Source of the DNA: Streptococcaceae bacterium AF77-01CM03A
GTDB taxonomy: Bacteria; Bacillota; Bacilli; Lactobacillales; Streptococcaceae
Length of the DNA stretch: 64,000 nucleotides
Assembly: GCA_027665725.1 (NCBI GenBank)
Contig: JAQDDS010000003.1
Location: forward strand, 124,001-188,000
Direction of reading: 5' to 3'
Shown here: positions 55,175-63,494 of the stretch, in pieces
How the letters are laid out: each line of letters opens with the position of its first letter
Numbering within the stretch: the stretch's first letter is position 1
Translations under genes and position numbers: made by a program
Notes under the pieces: generated by a model
Databases searched by the model: none
What the model was told of the DNA's origin: nothing
The model's input: the letters and a program-made list of their open reading frames with translations, nothing else

Positions 55175-55843
55175 ATGAAAAAATTTGTTGCTGAATTAAT
55201 CGGTACTTTTATGCTTGTGTTCATCGGAACAGGAGCTGTTGTTTTTGGAAATGGTGTTGAAGGACTTGGACACCTTGGAATTGCTCTTGCTTTTGGTTTA
55301 GCAATCGTAGTCGCAGCCTTCTCAATCGGAACTGTTTCAGGTGCTCACTTGAACCCAGCTGTTTCTATCGCTATGTTTGTTAACAAACGTTTGTCATCTT
55401 CAGAACTTGTAAACTACATCCTTGGACAAGTAGTTGGTGCTTTCCTTGCATCTGGATCTGTCTTCTTCCTCTTGGCAAATTCAGGTATGTCAACTGCAAG
55501 CCTTGGTGAAAATGCCTTGGCAAATGGTGTAACTGTCTTTGGTGGTTTCTTGTTTGAAACAATCGCAACATTCTTATTTGTTTTGGTCATCATGACTGTA
55601 ACTTCAGCAAGTAAAGGTAATGGCGCAATTGCTGGTTTGGTCATCGGTTTGTCATTGACAGCTTTGATTCTAGCTGGCTTGAACATTACTGGACTTTCAG
55701 TAAACCCAGCTCGTAGCTTGGCTCCAGCTGTCTTGGTAGGTGGCGCAGCTCTTCAACAAGTTTGGATTTTCATCCTTGCACCAATCGTTGGTGGAGTTCT
55801 TGCAGCTCTTGTTGCTAAAAACTTCCTTGGAACTGAAGAATAA
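55175..55843 (+). CDS. aqpZ: aquaporin (MIP family)
   Basis: A 222-residue channel with six helices and two NPA motifs, GAHLNPAVS (about 62) and SVNPARS (about 178). NPAR after the second, and the short length, favour a water-type (AqpZ) over a glycerol (GlpF) channel. Pneumococcal homologues in this position have been linked to H2O2/oxygen passage. AAAGGAG precedes the ATG. The 278 bases before it (54897-55174) contain no gene. Confidence 0.92.
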   Translation: MKKFVAELIGTFMLVFIGTGAVVFGNGVEGLGHLGIALAFGLAIVVAAFSIGTVSGAHLNPAVSIAMFVNKRLSSSELVNYILGQVVGAFLASGSVFFLLANSGMSTASLGENALANGVTVFGGFLFETIATFLFVLVIMTVTSASKGNGAIAGLVIGLSLTALILAGLNITGLSVNPARSLAPAVLVGGAALQQVWIFILAPIVGGVLAALVAKNFLGTEE

Positions 55844-55856
55844 TTGAAACTCAAAA

Positions 55857-55891
55857 AACCTACTCTTCACATTGGAGAGTAGGATTTTTTA
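55857..55891 (+). terminator. aquaporin terminator
   Basis: CCTACTCT and GGAGAGTAGG form a stem with a short loop, followed by six T. Confidence 0.8.
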
Positions 55892-55896
55892 TATAT

Positions 55897-55927
55897 TAAA
55901 ATCCCCCACATGAGAAGTGGGGGATTT
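55897..55927 (-). terminator. trxA terminator
   Basis: AAATCCCCCA pairs with TGGGGGATTT around an ~11-base loop, four bases after the trxA stop on the minus strand, with T-rich sequence beyond. Confidence 0.8.
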
Positions 55928-55931
55928 GTGA

Positions 55932-56246
55932 TTAACTCAATTCAGCAACGATAGCTTTGATTTGTTCAGCAGTGTGGACACCTGCCACTTGTTTAACAAC
56001 TTGTCCATCTTTCTTGAAGAGAAGAGTAGGGATAGACATAATGCCGAATGCACGAGCTGTATTCGGATTTTCGTCAACGTCCATTTTAACGATCTTCAAG
56101 ACATCTTCTGAAAGTTCTTCAGACAATTTGTCCAAGATTGGACCTTGCATACGACATGGACCACACCAAGTAGCCCAGAAGTCTACCAAGACCAATCCGT
56201 CTTTAGTTTCTTGTTCGAATGTTGCATCTGTAATTGCTTTTGCCAT
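55932..56246 (-). CDS. trxA: thioredoxin
   Basis: A 104-residue thioredoxin fold protein with WCGPCR at about 27-32, followed by a cis-proline IPT motif (SIPTLLF) at about 74. It reduces protein disulphides using thioredoxin reductase. The residue after the motif is Arg rather than the more usual Lys, a normal variation. It follows the DUF4649 gene after 14 bases on the same strand, so the pair is probably one operon. Confidence 0.96.
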   Translation of the reverse strand: MAKAITDATFEQETKDGLVLVDFWATWCGPCRMQGPILDKLSEELSEDVLKIVKMDVDENPNTARAFGIMSIPTLLFKKDGQVVKQVAGVHTAEQIKAIVAELS

Positions 56247-56260
56247 AGTATTTCTCCTTT

Positions 56261-56482
56261 TTAATTATATTGGCTTAAATCTTGTTTCATGAGATAGAAG
56301 AAAACATCTCCATAAGTCCCATGGTAGTCCAAATCATGTTCCTTGTAGGTTACTTTTTGGACAGGGTAGTAGTCTGCGACACCAATCAGGCAGGCATGTT
56401 GAGAACGTTCAAATTCTTCGTATGACTCGAAGGTTATGGTTCTCTCTTGCTTGCTGGCATCAAGATAAGTGATTTCAATCAT
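56261..56482 (-). CDS. DUF4649 family protein
   Basis: A 73-residue cytosolic protein starting MIEITYLDASKQERTITFESYEEFERSQ, the DUF4649 pattern, with aromatic-rich C-terminal half (VFFYLMKQDLSQYN). It opens the operon with trxA. An AGGAG site precedes it. A TTGCG-CA-CGCAA inverted repeat lies 68 bases upstream and recurs in the marR-lrgA promoter region, so MarR control is likely. Function unknown. Confidence 0.8.
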   Translation of the reverse strand: MIEITYLDASKQERTITFESYEEFERSQHACLIGVADYYPVQKVTYKEHDLDYHGTYGDVFFYLMKQDLSQYN

Positions 56483-56549
56483 AGGATTCTCCTTTGCTAA
56501 ATCATGTTTTCATTTTACTCCTCAGAAAAAGGAATGTCAAGAAAATTGA

Positions 56550-56561
56550 TTGCGCACGCAA
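56550..56561. promoter_or_regulatory. inverted repeat TTGCG-CA-CGCAA upstream of DUF4649-trxA
   Basis: The 5-bp half-sites are separated by two bases. The same 12 bases recur at 57014-57025. They probably form a MarR operator. Confidence 0.6.
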
Positions 56562-56578
56562 GTTTTTTTGTAAAAATT

Positions 56579-56959
56579 TTAGGAAAGCCAACTTGCTTTT
56601 GTTTCAAGGCTTTCTTCTACAGACTTTTGTAGATAGGCAAGAGTTGTCTGACCTTCCTTAGTGAGGCAGATAAAACTAGCTCGCTTATCCTGGTCACAAC
56701 ATCTCCGACTAAGTAAAGCACAGTTTTTGGCTTCTAGGCGTGCTACCATCCGTGAGACAGCACTTGGGCTCAGATGGAGTTTGTCAGGCAGGTCAATCTG
56801 TCTCAAAGATTTTTCTTGAGCCTGATGTAAAAAGTGCAAGAGATAGAATTCTTTGAGCGTTAGATTTTGGTCGCTCTGATCAGCGATCGTTTGCTCTAAA
56901 ATAGCTTCTAGCTCTACTTGTCGGCGGTTGAAGTCGAACCATTTTTCTAAGTAAGTCAT
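56579..56959 (-). CDS. MarR-family transcriptional regulator
   Basis: A 126-residue winged-helix repressor: LSPSAVSRMVARLEAKNCALLSRR is the recognition helix and start of the wing (about 65-90), with flanking dimerisation helices. CC at about 88-89 and Asp-Lys-Arg after it sit in the wing; the cysteine pair could be redox sensitive. It diverges from lrgA. The TTGCG-CA-CGCAA repeat lies in the shared promoter region and again before DUF4649-trxA just downstream, so it probably regulates itself, lrgAB and the thioredoxin operon. Confidence 0.88.
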   Translation of the reverse strand: MTYLEKWFDFNRRQVELEAILEQTIADQSDQNLTLKEFYLLHFLHQAQEKSLRQIDLPDKLHLSPSAVSRMVARLEAKNCALLSRRCCDQDKRASFICLTKEGQTTLAYLQKSVEESLETKASWLS

Positions 56960-57013
56960 GTTAATCTCCTTTCCTCTATAATAGTTATAAATAGCTTTAT
57001 ATATCTAAGATGC

Positions 57014-57025
57014 TTGCGCACGCAA
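57014..57025. promoter_or_regulatory. inverted repeat TTGCG-CA-CGCAA in the marR-lrgA promoter region
   Basis: It is identical to the repeat at 56550-56561 and lies between the divergent marR (start 56959) and lrgA (start 57141) genes, the usual place for a MarR operator. Confidence 0.65.
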
Positions 57026-57140
57026 TTAGTATACAACTTTTTCCATGAGATAGCAAGAAGGATGTTTCTTGTGTATTTCCTTGAAATTTTCTGAAAAAGG
57101 AGTAAACTGGTATGCAGAAAGTCTATTTTTGGAGTATTCG

Positions 57141-57515
57141 ATGAAGTTATATGTTCAGTTAATGATTCTCTTTGTGATTTCTCTAATCGGTGAAGGAATC
57201 TCCAGTTTTTTTCATTTGCCCATACCAGGAAGTATTATCGGTTTGATTATTTTATTTTTAGCCTTGCAGTTCAAGTGGTTGCGGGTACGGCATGTCAACA
57301 TGGTTGGGAATTTTCTCCTAGCTAATATGACTATTCTATTTTTGCCTCCTGCAGTTGGGATTATGGAGAAATTTGATGTGATTGCTCCCTATTTATTGCC
57401 CATTGTCTTGATTGTCTTTTTTGCAGCAGTCATCAATATTATCTTGATTGCGCTGGTCGTTCAATTTATCAAAAAGCGTTATGAAGGTGATTATGAAAAA
57501 GGAGGTGCCAAATGA
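57141..57515 (+). CDS. lrgA: CidA/LrgA-family membrane protein
   Basis: A 124-residue holin-like protein with four hydrophobic helices and the family's SFFHLPIPGSIIGLIIL segment (about 25-41). The LrgA/LrgB pair affects autolysis in staphylococci and takes up pyruvate in some Bacilli. The start at 57141 has a GGAG site; the upstream frame (24 codons) is untranslated leader. It overlaps lrgB by 4 bases. Confidence 0.92.
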   Translation: MKLYVQLMILFVISLIGEGISSFFHLPIPGSIIGLIILFLALQFKWLRVRHVNMVGNFLLANMTILFLPPAVGIMEKFDVIAPYLLPIVLIVFFAAVINIILIALVVQFIKKRYEGDYEKGGAK

Positions 57516-58207
57516 GCGAATTTGTATCCAATCCACTTTTTGGGATAGCCTTGTCAATCCTAGCTTATCTAGGAGGGATGATTATCTTTAGACGCTACCC
57601 TCATCCTCTGACAACTCCTTTACTGCTAGCAACCTTGTTTATCATAGCATTTCTGAAATTTACGGGTATTTCTTACGCTGCCTATTATCAAGGTGGGGTA
57701 TACCTCAATAACTTGATTGTTCCCTCAACAGTAGCTTTAGGAATTCCTCTTTATAAGAGTTTTCACCTCATGAAACACCATGTTAGAAGTATTCTACTCA
57801 GTAGTTTCCTTGCTGTTGTTGTAAATACAGTTTTTACAGCTTTAGTTGCAAAATTTTTCGGTATGGATTTCTTCTTGGCGATTTCGCTTTTCCCAAAGTC
57901 TGTAACGACGGCCATGGCAGTTGGAATTACGGATAAGCTACAAGGGATAGCGACGATCACTTTGGTAGTTGTGGTAGCAACTGGCATTTTGACTAGCGTT
58001 ATTGGACCAACACTTTTAAAATGGCTAAAAATAGACGACCCAGTAGCTGTTGGTCTTGCTCTTGGAGGAACTGGTCACGCAGTTGGGACTGGGACAGCTT
58101 TTCGCTATGGAGCTGTTGCGGGGGCTATGGGTGGCCTGGCTATCGGTGTCACCGGTATTCTCTACGTATTTGTCAGTCCCATCGTAGCAGGTTTGATATT
58201 GAGTTAA
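57512..58207 (+). CDS. lrgB: LrgB/CidB-family membrane protein
   Basis: A 231-residue membrane protein with about seven helices. FLAISLFPKSVTTAMAVGI (about 122-140) and GGTGHAVGTGTAF (about 186) are typical LrgB motifs. It forms a pair with lrgA, translationally coupled through the ATGA overlap. The likely role is pyruvate or related transport across the membrane, or control of lysis; sequence does not decide. A strong terminator follows. Confidence 0.93.
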   Translation: MSEFVSNPLFGIALSILAYLGGMIIFRRYPHPLTTPLLLATLFIIAFLKFTGISYAAYYQGGVYLNNLIVPSTVALGIPLYKSFHLMKHHVRSILLSSFLAVVVNTVFTALVAKFFGMDFFLAISLFPKSVTTAMAVGITDKLQGIATITLVVVVATGILTSVIGPTLLKWLKIDDPVAVGLALGGTGHAVGTGTAFRYGAVAGAMGGLAIGVTGILYVFVSPIVAGLILS

Positions 58208-58239
58208 AAAATAATAATGTTATATTTCTTTGTGTAAAA

Positions 58240-58275
58240 AGAAGCCCCTAGCTTTATTTGCTAGGGGCTTCATTC
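58240..58275. terminator. bidirectional terminator between lrgB and the ABC operon
   Basis: GAAGCCCCTAGC and GCTAGGGGCTTC form a perfect 12-bp stem with a short AT-rich loop, flanked by A and T tracts. Confidence 0.85.
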
Positions 58276-58276
58276 A

Positions 58277-59008
58277 TTATTGTAAGTTTACTTTGTTCTT
58301 TAAAATATAGTAGGTTCCGAGATAGAAGCCGACGCTAAGGATTAAGTCTTTGAAAATTTCAAAGGATAATACCCAATTGTAGTCGAAATCGATGCGAAGA
58401 TTTAGGGTGATAAAACCAAGGACTATTTGGATAGCGATGTAGGCGACAACCGCAAGAGCTGTACGGTATTCATTAAAGAGTTGACCGATAGAGATAGAAA
58501 AGTAGATACAAAGGATACTTGCAAGAGTGTTAACGATATAGGAAATCAAGGCTAACCAGAAATCATCTCGATAATTTTTGAGAATAAACTCGGCAACGTT
58601 GGATATTAAGACGTCTGGTTGAATCATGGACATGATGATGTAAAGACTAAAAAGGAAAACCACTGTACTTGCCAAAGACCAAACAAAGGCTCCAAGAAGT
58701 TTAGCGGAGAGGATCTGGTGTTCAGATACTGGCAGGGTTAGGGTTAGATAGCCATGACGATCATAAACGCTTCCCTTAAACCGTTGAATAATCAAAATCA
58801 GGGTTGAGATACTCAAAGTAATAACCAGACCCCCAAAAACCAGAGATAGAAATACTAACATGACAACGCCCTTGTCTTGATAATAGGTGCTTGTAAGGGT
58901 GCTGCCCTGAATTCCTATGATGACAGATAGGGATAGTACAGCAGCATAGAGGGCTAAAAACCATTTGTTGACATTTTTAAATTCATAACGAACTAAATTC
59001 CAAAACAT
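58277..59008 (-). CDS. ABC transporter permease
   Basis: A 243-residue protein with six hydrophobic segments, charged loop RFKGSVYDRHGYLTLTLPVSEHQIL between helices 2 and 3, and the ABC-2-like pattern. It lies 15 bases after the ATPase gene and depends on it. The YtrA-type GntR regulator upstream suggests an envelope-stress or antibiotic-responsive exporter; substrate unknown. Confidence 0.85.
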   Translation of the reverse strand: MFWNLVRYEFKNVNKWFLALYAAVLSLSVIIGIQGSTLTSTYYQDKGVVMLVFLSLVFGGLVITLSISTLILIIQRFKGSVYDRHGYLTLTLPVSEHQILSAKLLGAFVWSLASTVVFLFSLYIIMSMIQPDVLISNVAEFILKNYRDDFWLALISYIVNTLASILCIYFSISIGQLFNEYRTALAVVAYIAIQIVLGFITLNLRIDFDYNWVLSFEIFKDLILSVGFYLGTYYILKNKVNLQ

Positions 59009-59023
59009 AAGAATCTCCTTTAA

Positions 59024-59719
59024 CTAGGCTTTGAATTCGTGACGGAAGAGCTGGTCGATAGACTCTCCTGATTCGTAGCGAATATCATCTACATTTCCTT
59101 GACGGACAACTTTTCCATCCTTGAGGAAGACAATCTCATCCAAGATTGGTTCGATATCTGAAATCAAGTGAGTTGAAATCAAGACAGTCGAAGTTGGAGA
59201 GTAGTTGTTGATGATGGTGTTCAAGATATAGTCACGAGCCGCAGGATCGACACCACCGATTGGTTCATCAAGGACGTATAGACGAGCATCACGACTCATG
59301 ACCAGAATCAACTGAACTTTTTCTTTGTTCCCTTTTGAGAGTTTCTTGAAACGGCTATTCTCATCGATACCAAGGTCACGAAGAAGACCTTGAGCACGCT
59401 CCAGATTGAAATCTTTATAGAAGGTCTTGAAAAAGGTAAGAGCTTCTTTGACCTTCATCTGTTCGTTGAGATAGGTCGTATCAGGTAGATAAGAAACGAT
59501 AGCCTTAGTTGCTGGGCTTGGTTCCATGCCATTGATGAGGATACGCCCTTGCTCTGGTTGGAGTAAACCGTTGATTAGTTTAATCAGGGTTGTTTTTCCG
59601 GAACCATTTGGACCAAGGAGTCCAACAATCTTTCCTGCTGGGATTTCAAGGGAAACATTTGCAAGAGCAGGGCTTGCTCCATAGAATTTTGAAACATTTT
59701 CAAACGTTAACAAGGTCAT
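59024..59719 (-). CDS. ABC transporter ATP-binding protein
   Basis: A 231-residue ATPase: Walker A GPNGSGKTT (about 36-44), a LSKGNKEK signature, Walker B YVLDEPIGGVDP, and an H-loop STHLISD. Length and motifs are intact. It is the second gene of the GntR-ATPase-permease operon, starting 3 bases after the regulator's stop. Confidence 0.93.
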   Translation of the reverse strand: MTLLTFENVSKFYGASPALANVSLEIPAGKIVGLLGPNGSGKTTLIKLINGLLQPEQGRILINGMEPSPATKAIVSYLPDTTYLNEQMKVKEALTFFKTFYKDFNLERAQGLLRDLGIDENSRFKKLSKGNKEKVQLILVMSRDARLYVLDEPIGGVDPAARDYILNTIINNYSPTSTVLISTHLISDIEPILDEIVFLKDGKVVRQGNVDDIRYESGESIDQLFRHEFKA

Positions 59720-59722
59720 AGT

Positions 59723-60088
59723 CTAAACTCCTTCAATATAATCTCTCAAAACAGTTGGTAGTTCTTCTTTTTCATAGCCAAATTCTACCATGCCTGTTAC
59801 AAATTGCTGCATTTGTTCTTCTGATAGTTGCTTCCGGGATTGGAGGATTAGGTCCAAGTCCTCGGTGACAAAACGACCTGCAGTCCGCTTGGTGTATACA
59901 AAGCCTTCTCTTTCTAGATCTGATAGGGCACGTTGGATGGTATTAGGATTGACGCCAGCCTCGTTAGCCAGTTCTCTGACAGTTGGCAGTTGTTGGTTGG
60001 GTTCTAGTTTATGGGAAACGATTTGCAGTTTGATCTTATCCATTATCTGCAAATAAATGGGTTTGTTGTTATCAAATGTCCAGGACAT
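59723..60088 (-). CDS. GntR-family (YtrA type) regulator
   Basis: A 121-residue regulator with a GntR winged HTH at about 10-78 (LPTVRELANEAGVNPNTIQRALSDLEREGF) and a short C-terminal tail, as in the YtrA subfamily, which controls adjacent ABC exporters. The ATG at 60088 has AAAGGAG; the open frame runs 16 codons upstream into the intergenic region without support. It heads the operon with the ABC genes and diverges from nrdR. Confidence 0.9.
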   Translation of the reverse strand: MSWTFDNNKPIYLQIMDKIKLQIVSHKLEPNQQLPTVRELANEAGVNPNTIQRALSDLEREGFVYTKRTAGRFVTEDLDLILQSRKQLSEEQMQQFVTGMVEFGYEKEELPTVLRDYIEGV

Positions 60089-60230
60089 CACGGTCTCCTT
60101 TCTACAACTTCTTTTTGTATCACTTAAATAATACAACTAAACAAAAAACTTGTCAAGCCAAAAGGAGAATTATTTTGGGAATTGCTCAAAAAATGGTATA
60201 ATGAAAAGAAAACGACAAGGAGGGGAAGGC

Positions 60231-60704
60231 ATGCGTTGTCCAAAATGTGGCGCTACTAAATCAAGTGTTATTGATAGCCGTCAGGCTGAAGAAGGAAATA
60301 CGATTAGAAGAAGACGTGAGTGTGAAGAATGTCAGCATCGTTTTACGACCTATGAACGTGTAGAAGAGAGAACGCTGGTTGTGGTCAAAAAGGATGGCAC
60401 ACGGGAGCAGTTCTCCAGGGATAAAATCTTTAACGGAATTATTCGTTCGGCTCAAAAACGTCCGGTGTCTAGTGATGAGATTGGTATGGTTGTCAATCGT
60501 ATCGAACAAAAACTCCTCAGTCGCAATGATAATGAAATTCAAAGTGAAGATATTGGTTCTCTCGTCATGGAAGAGCTAGCTGAACTCGACGAAATCACAT
60601 ACGTTCGTTTTGCTAGTGTCTATCGTAGCTTTAAGGACGTGAGTGAGCTCGAAAATCTTCTCAAACAAATTACGCAATCTTCAAAGAAGAAAAAGGAAAA
60701 ATAA
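60231..60704 (+). CDS. nrdR: transcriptional repressor NrdR
   Basis: A 157-residue repressor of ribonucleotide reductase genes. N-terminal zinc ribbon with CPKCG (3-6) and CEECQ (about 31-35), then an ATP-cone domain ([16 protein letters not shown]) that senses ATP/dATP. The true start is at 60231 after AGGGGAAGG; the open frame extends 27 codons upstream. It opens the operon with dnaB and dnaI. A nrdI gene is in the window at 11877, far away. Confidence 0.96.
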   Translation: MRCPKCGATKSSVIDSRQAEEGNTIRRRRECEECQHRFTTYERVEERTLVVVKKDGTREQFSRDKIFNGIIRSAQKRPVSSDEIGMVVNRIEQKLLSRNDNEIQSEDIGSLVMEELAELDEITYVRFASVYRSFKDVSELENLLKQITQSSKKKKEK

Positions 60705-61874
60705 ATGAAGCCTAATGATCGTTTTTCTTTTCTAAAGAATAATCGGGTGTCGCAAGATCCCACAACTTTGGTGCAGTGCTACCTCCCGATTATCGGTCAG
60801 GATGCGCTGAGTCTTTACCTTTATACCTTAGCTTTTTGGGATGATGGACAAAAGGAACACCTGTTTGCAGCTATCCTCAATCATCTCAATTTTGGGATGG
60901 ACAGGCTGTTAAAGGCTTTTAAAATCTTATCAGCCTTCAATTTGCTTACCCTCTATCAAAAGGGTGACAGCTATGAACTTGCTATTCATCCAACGCTTTC
61001 TAGCTCAGATTTCTTGCGTCATACGGTTTATCGTACCTTATTGGAGAAAAAAATCGGTGAGCCAGCAGTTTCTGATTTGCGCCAAGAGCAGGCAGGCGGA
61101 GAGCCTTTGACTGTTCCTTTGAGTCAGGCCTTTCCAGAGATAGAAGAATTGGCTAGTCATGATGAGACACCAGTAACAGCTGATTTTAAAAATGATTTTG
61201 ATTTGGAGCATTTTCGTCAGCTCATGGCGAGAGATAATCTCCGTTTCCAAGATGAACAGTCAGATGTCTTGGAGTTATTTAAAATTGCTGATGAGAAAAA
61301 ATGGACCTGGTTTGAAACCTATCAACTAGCTAAAGGAACAGCTGTTTCACAAGTTATTTCTGTCAAACGTATGCGTGAAAAATTAGCACAAGAGTCTGTT
61401 TCATCGGACTTTAGTCCCCAAGAAGCGGCCATTATCCGAGAAGCTAAAAGCAAAACTGCCTTGCAATTTTTAGCGGGGATCAAACAAACCCGAAATGCTG
61501 GAATTATCCAAGCCGAACGTGATTTGCTAAAACAGATGGCGGACTTGGGCTTGCTTGATGAAGTCATCAATGTCGTTATACTCTTGACCTTCAATAAGGT
61601 TGATTCGGCCAATCTCAATGAAAAATATGCCATGAAAGTGGCCAATGATTACTCTTATAACAAGATTCGTTCTGCTGAGGAAGCTGTGCTTCGAATCAGA
61701 GAGAAGAATCAAAAGGGGCAAGAACAAAAACCAGCGAAGCCAAGCCAAGCCAAAAGCAATGTCCCAAAATGGAGTAATCCAGAATATAAAAATGAAACCA
61801 GCGAAGAAACTCGCTTGGAGTTAGAACGTAAGAAAAAAGAAATGTTAGACCGATTAGGAAAAGGAGGAGACTAG
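60705..61874 (+). CDS. dnaB: replication initiation and membrane attachment protein DnaB
   Basis: A 389-residue Firmicute DnaB (not the helicase), which with DnaD and DnaI loads the replicative helicase at oriC and restart sites. It has the DnaB N-terminal winged domain and a DnaB/DnaD (DDBH2) region near 285-350 with YAMKVANDYSYNKIRSAEEAV, then a low-complexity tail. It starts directly after nrdR's stop and ends directly before dnaI, with no gap either side. Confidence 0.94.
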   Translation: MKPNDRFSFLKNNRVSQDPTTLVQCYLPIIGQDALSLYLYTLAFWDDGQKEHLFAAILNHLNFGMDRLLKAFKILSAFNLLTLYQKGDSYELAIHPTLSSSDFLRHTVYRTLLEKKIGEPAVSDLRQEQAGGEPLTVPLSQAFPEIEELASHDETPVTADFKNDFDLEHFRQLMARDNLRFQDEQSDVLELFKIADEKKWTWFETYQLAKGTAVSQVISVKRMREKLAQESVSSDFSPQEAAIIREAKSKTALQFLAGIKQTRNAGIIQAERDLLKQMADLGLLDEVINVVILLTFNKVDSANLNEKYAMKVANDYSYNKIRSAEEAVLRIREKNQKGQEQKPAKPSQAKSNVPKWSNPEYKNETSEETRLELERKKKEMLDRLGKGGD

Positions 61875-62771
61875 ATGGAAAGTGTAGGAGATGTGCTTAA
61901 AGGTCATCCCAGCCGTTTTCAATACCAGGACCTGGTTCAGCAAATTGTAAAAGACCCTGATGTTGCGGCTTTTATCCAGAAGGAATCTCTCAGTCAAGAG
62001 GAATTGAATCGTAGTATCTCTAAGTTTAACCAATACATCACCGAGCGAGATAAGTTTCTTCGTGGAGATATCGACTATATCGCGCGTGGTTATAAGCCAA
62101 TTCTAGTTATGAATCATGGTTACGCAGATGTATCCTATGAGGAAACTCCGGAACTGATTGCGGCTGAGAAAGAAGCGGCTATCAAGAACCGTCTCAGACT
62201 GATTAATCTTCCAGCCAGTCTTAAAAAAGCTAGTTTGGCTCAAGTTGATTTGGATGATTTGGGACGTTTGCCAGTTTTTGAAAAGCTCTTTACCTTTGTT
62301 GAGCAATATCCAGAAGTCCGTAAAGGTCTTTATCTCTATGGAGACTTTGGAGTTGGAAAGAGCTTTATGGTGGCTGCCCTAGCCCATGATTTGTCAGAAA
62401 AACGTGGGGTTTCATCAACCCTTCTTCACTATCCTAGCTTTGTTATTGATGTCAAAAATGCTATTGGAGATGGGAGTGTTAAGAATTTGGTGGATGAAAT
62501 CAAGCAAGCAGAAGTCTTGATTTTGGATGATATTGGCGCCGAGCAATCAACGCCTTGGATTCGTGATGAAGTCTTGCAAGTCGTTCTCCAATATCGTATG
62601 CAGGAAGATTTGCCAACCTTCTTTACCTCAAATTTCAATTTTGAAGATTTGGAAAAACATTTTGCTAAAGGCAAGAACGGAAACGATGAAACATGGGAAG
62701 CTAGACGCGTTATGGAGCGTATCCGTTATTTAGCAGAAGAAACACAACTAGAAGGAGAAAATCGCCGATGA
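61875..62771 (+). CDS. dnaI: primosomal protein DnaI (helicase loader)
   Basis: A 298-residue AAA+ ATPase that loads the DnaC helicase. The N-terminal helical domain (about 1-130) is followed by Walker A GDFGVGKS (about 156-163), Walker B EVLILDDIGAE and sensor motifs TSNFN. The DnaI type differs from DnaC by the N-terminal zinc-binding region, here not seen clearly. It overlaps the nitroreductase gene by 4 bases. Confidence 0.95.
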   Translation: MESVGDVLKGHPSRFQYQDLVQQIVKDPDVAAFIQKESLSQEELNRSISKFNQYITERDKFLRGDIDYIARGYKPILVMNHGYADVSYEETPELIAAEKEAAIKNRLRLINLPASLKKASLAQVDLDDLGRLPVFEKLFTFVEQYPEVRKGLYLYGDFGVGKSFMVAALAHDLSEKRGVSSTLLHYPSFVIDVKNAIGDGSVKNLVDEIKQAEVLILDDIGAEQSTPWIRDEVLQVVLQYRMQEDLPTFFTSNFNFEDLEKHFAKGKNGNDETWEARRVMERIRYLAEETQLEGENRR

Positions 62772-63481
62772 GTGAAACAATCACCTTAATGAAATCTCAT
62801 ACCTCGGTTCGCAGATTTAAAGAAGAAGCGATCCCTCAAGAGGACTTGAATGAGATTTTATCAGCTGCCCAAATGGCTTCTTCTTGGAAAAATTTCCAAT
62901 CTTATTCTGTGATTCTAGTCAGAAGTCAAGAAAAGAAAGATGCTCTTTTTGAGCTGGTTCCTCAGGAAGCGATTCGTCAGTCTGCCGCCTTCCTCCTCTT
63001 TGTAGGAGATTTAAACCGTGCAGAAAAAGGGGCTCGTCTCCATACCGATACTTTCCAACCTAAAGGGGTGGAAGGACTCCTCATTACTTCAGTAGATGCA
63101 GCCTTGGCTGGACAGAATACCTTGCTTGCGGCAGAAAGCCTTGGCTATGGTGGAGTAATCATCGGTTTGGTGCGTTACAAATCTGTTGAGTTAGCAGAAT
63201 TGTTCAACCTTCCTGACTATACCTACCCAGTTTTTGGGATTGCACTCGGTGTGCCGAACCAAAAACATGATGTAAAACCAAGATTGCCACTAGAGAATGT
63301 TGTTTTTGAGGAAGAATATCAAGAACAAACAGCTGAGGCTATTGAAGCCTATGACCGTGTGCAGACCGAATATGCAGGAGCTCGTGCGACTACCACTTGG
63401 AGTCAACGTCTTGCAGAGCAATTCGGTCAGCCTGAACCAAGCTCAACTAGAGAAAATCTTGAACAAAAGAACTTATTGTAG
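62768..63481 (+). CDS. NAD(P)H-dependent nitroreductase family oxidoreductase
   Basis: A 237-residue FMN-dependent protein of the nitroreductase superfamily (NfsA/NfrA-like): SVRRFKEEAIPQEDLNEIL near the start, AAQMASSWKNFQSYS, and GYGGVIIGLVR (about 128) of the FMN site. It overlaps dnaI by 4 bases (ATGA) and precedes der, so it is part of the primosome operon in this group, a conserved but functionally unexplained position. Confidence 0.9.
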   Translation: MSETITLMKSHTSVRRFKEEAIPQEDLNEILSAAQMASSWKNFQSYSVILVRSQEKKDALFELVPQEAIRQSAAFLLFVGDLNRAEKGARLHTDTFQPKGVEGLLITSVDAALAGQNTLLAAESLGYGGVIIGLVRYKSVELAELFNLPDYTYPVFGIALGVPNQKHDVKPRLPLENVVFEEEYQEQTAEAIEAYDRVQTEYAGARATTTWSQRLAEQFGQPEPSSTRENLEQKNLL

Positions 63482-63494
63482 AAAGTGAGAAAAC

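Noticed and set aside
55897..55927. Small regulatory RNA between aqpZ and trxA
   Set aside because: The hairpin sits at the stop of trxA and is followed by T on the minus strand, so it is a terminator.
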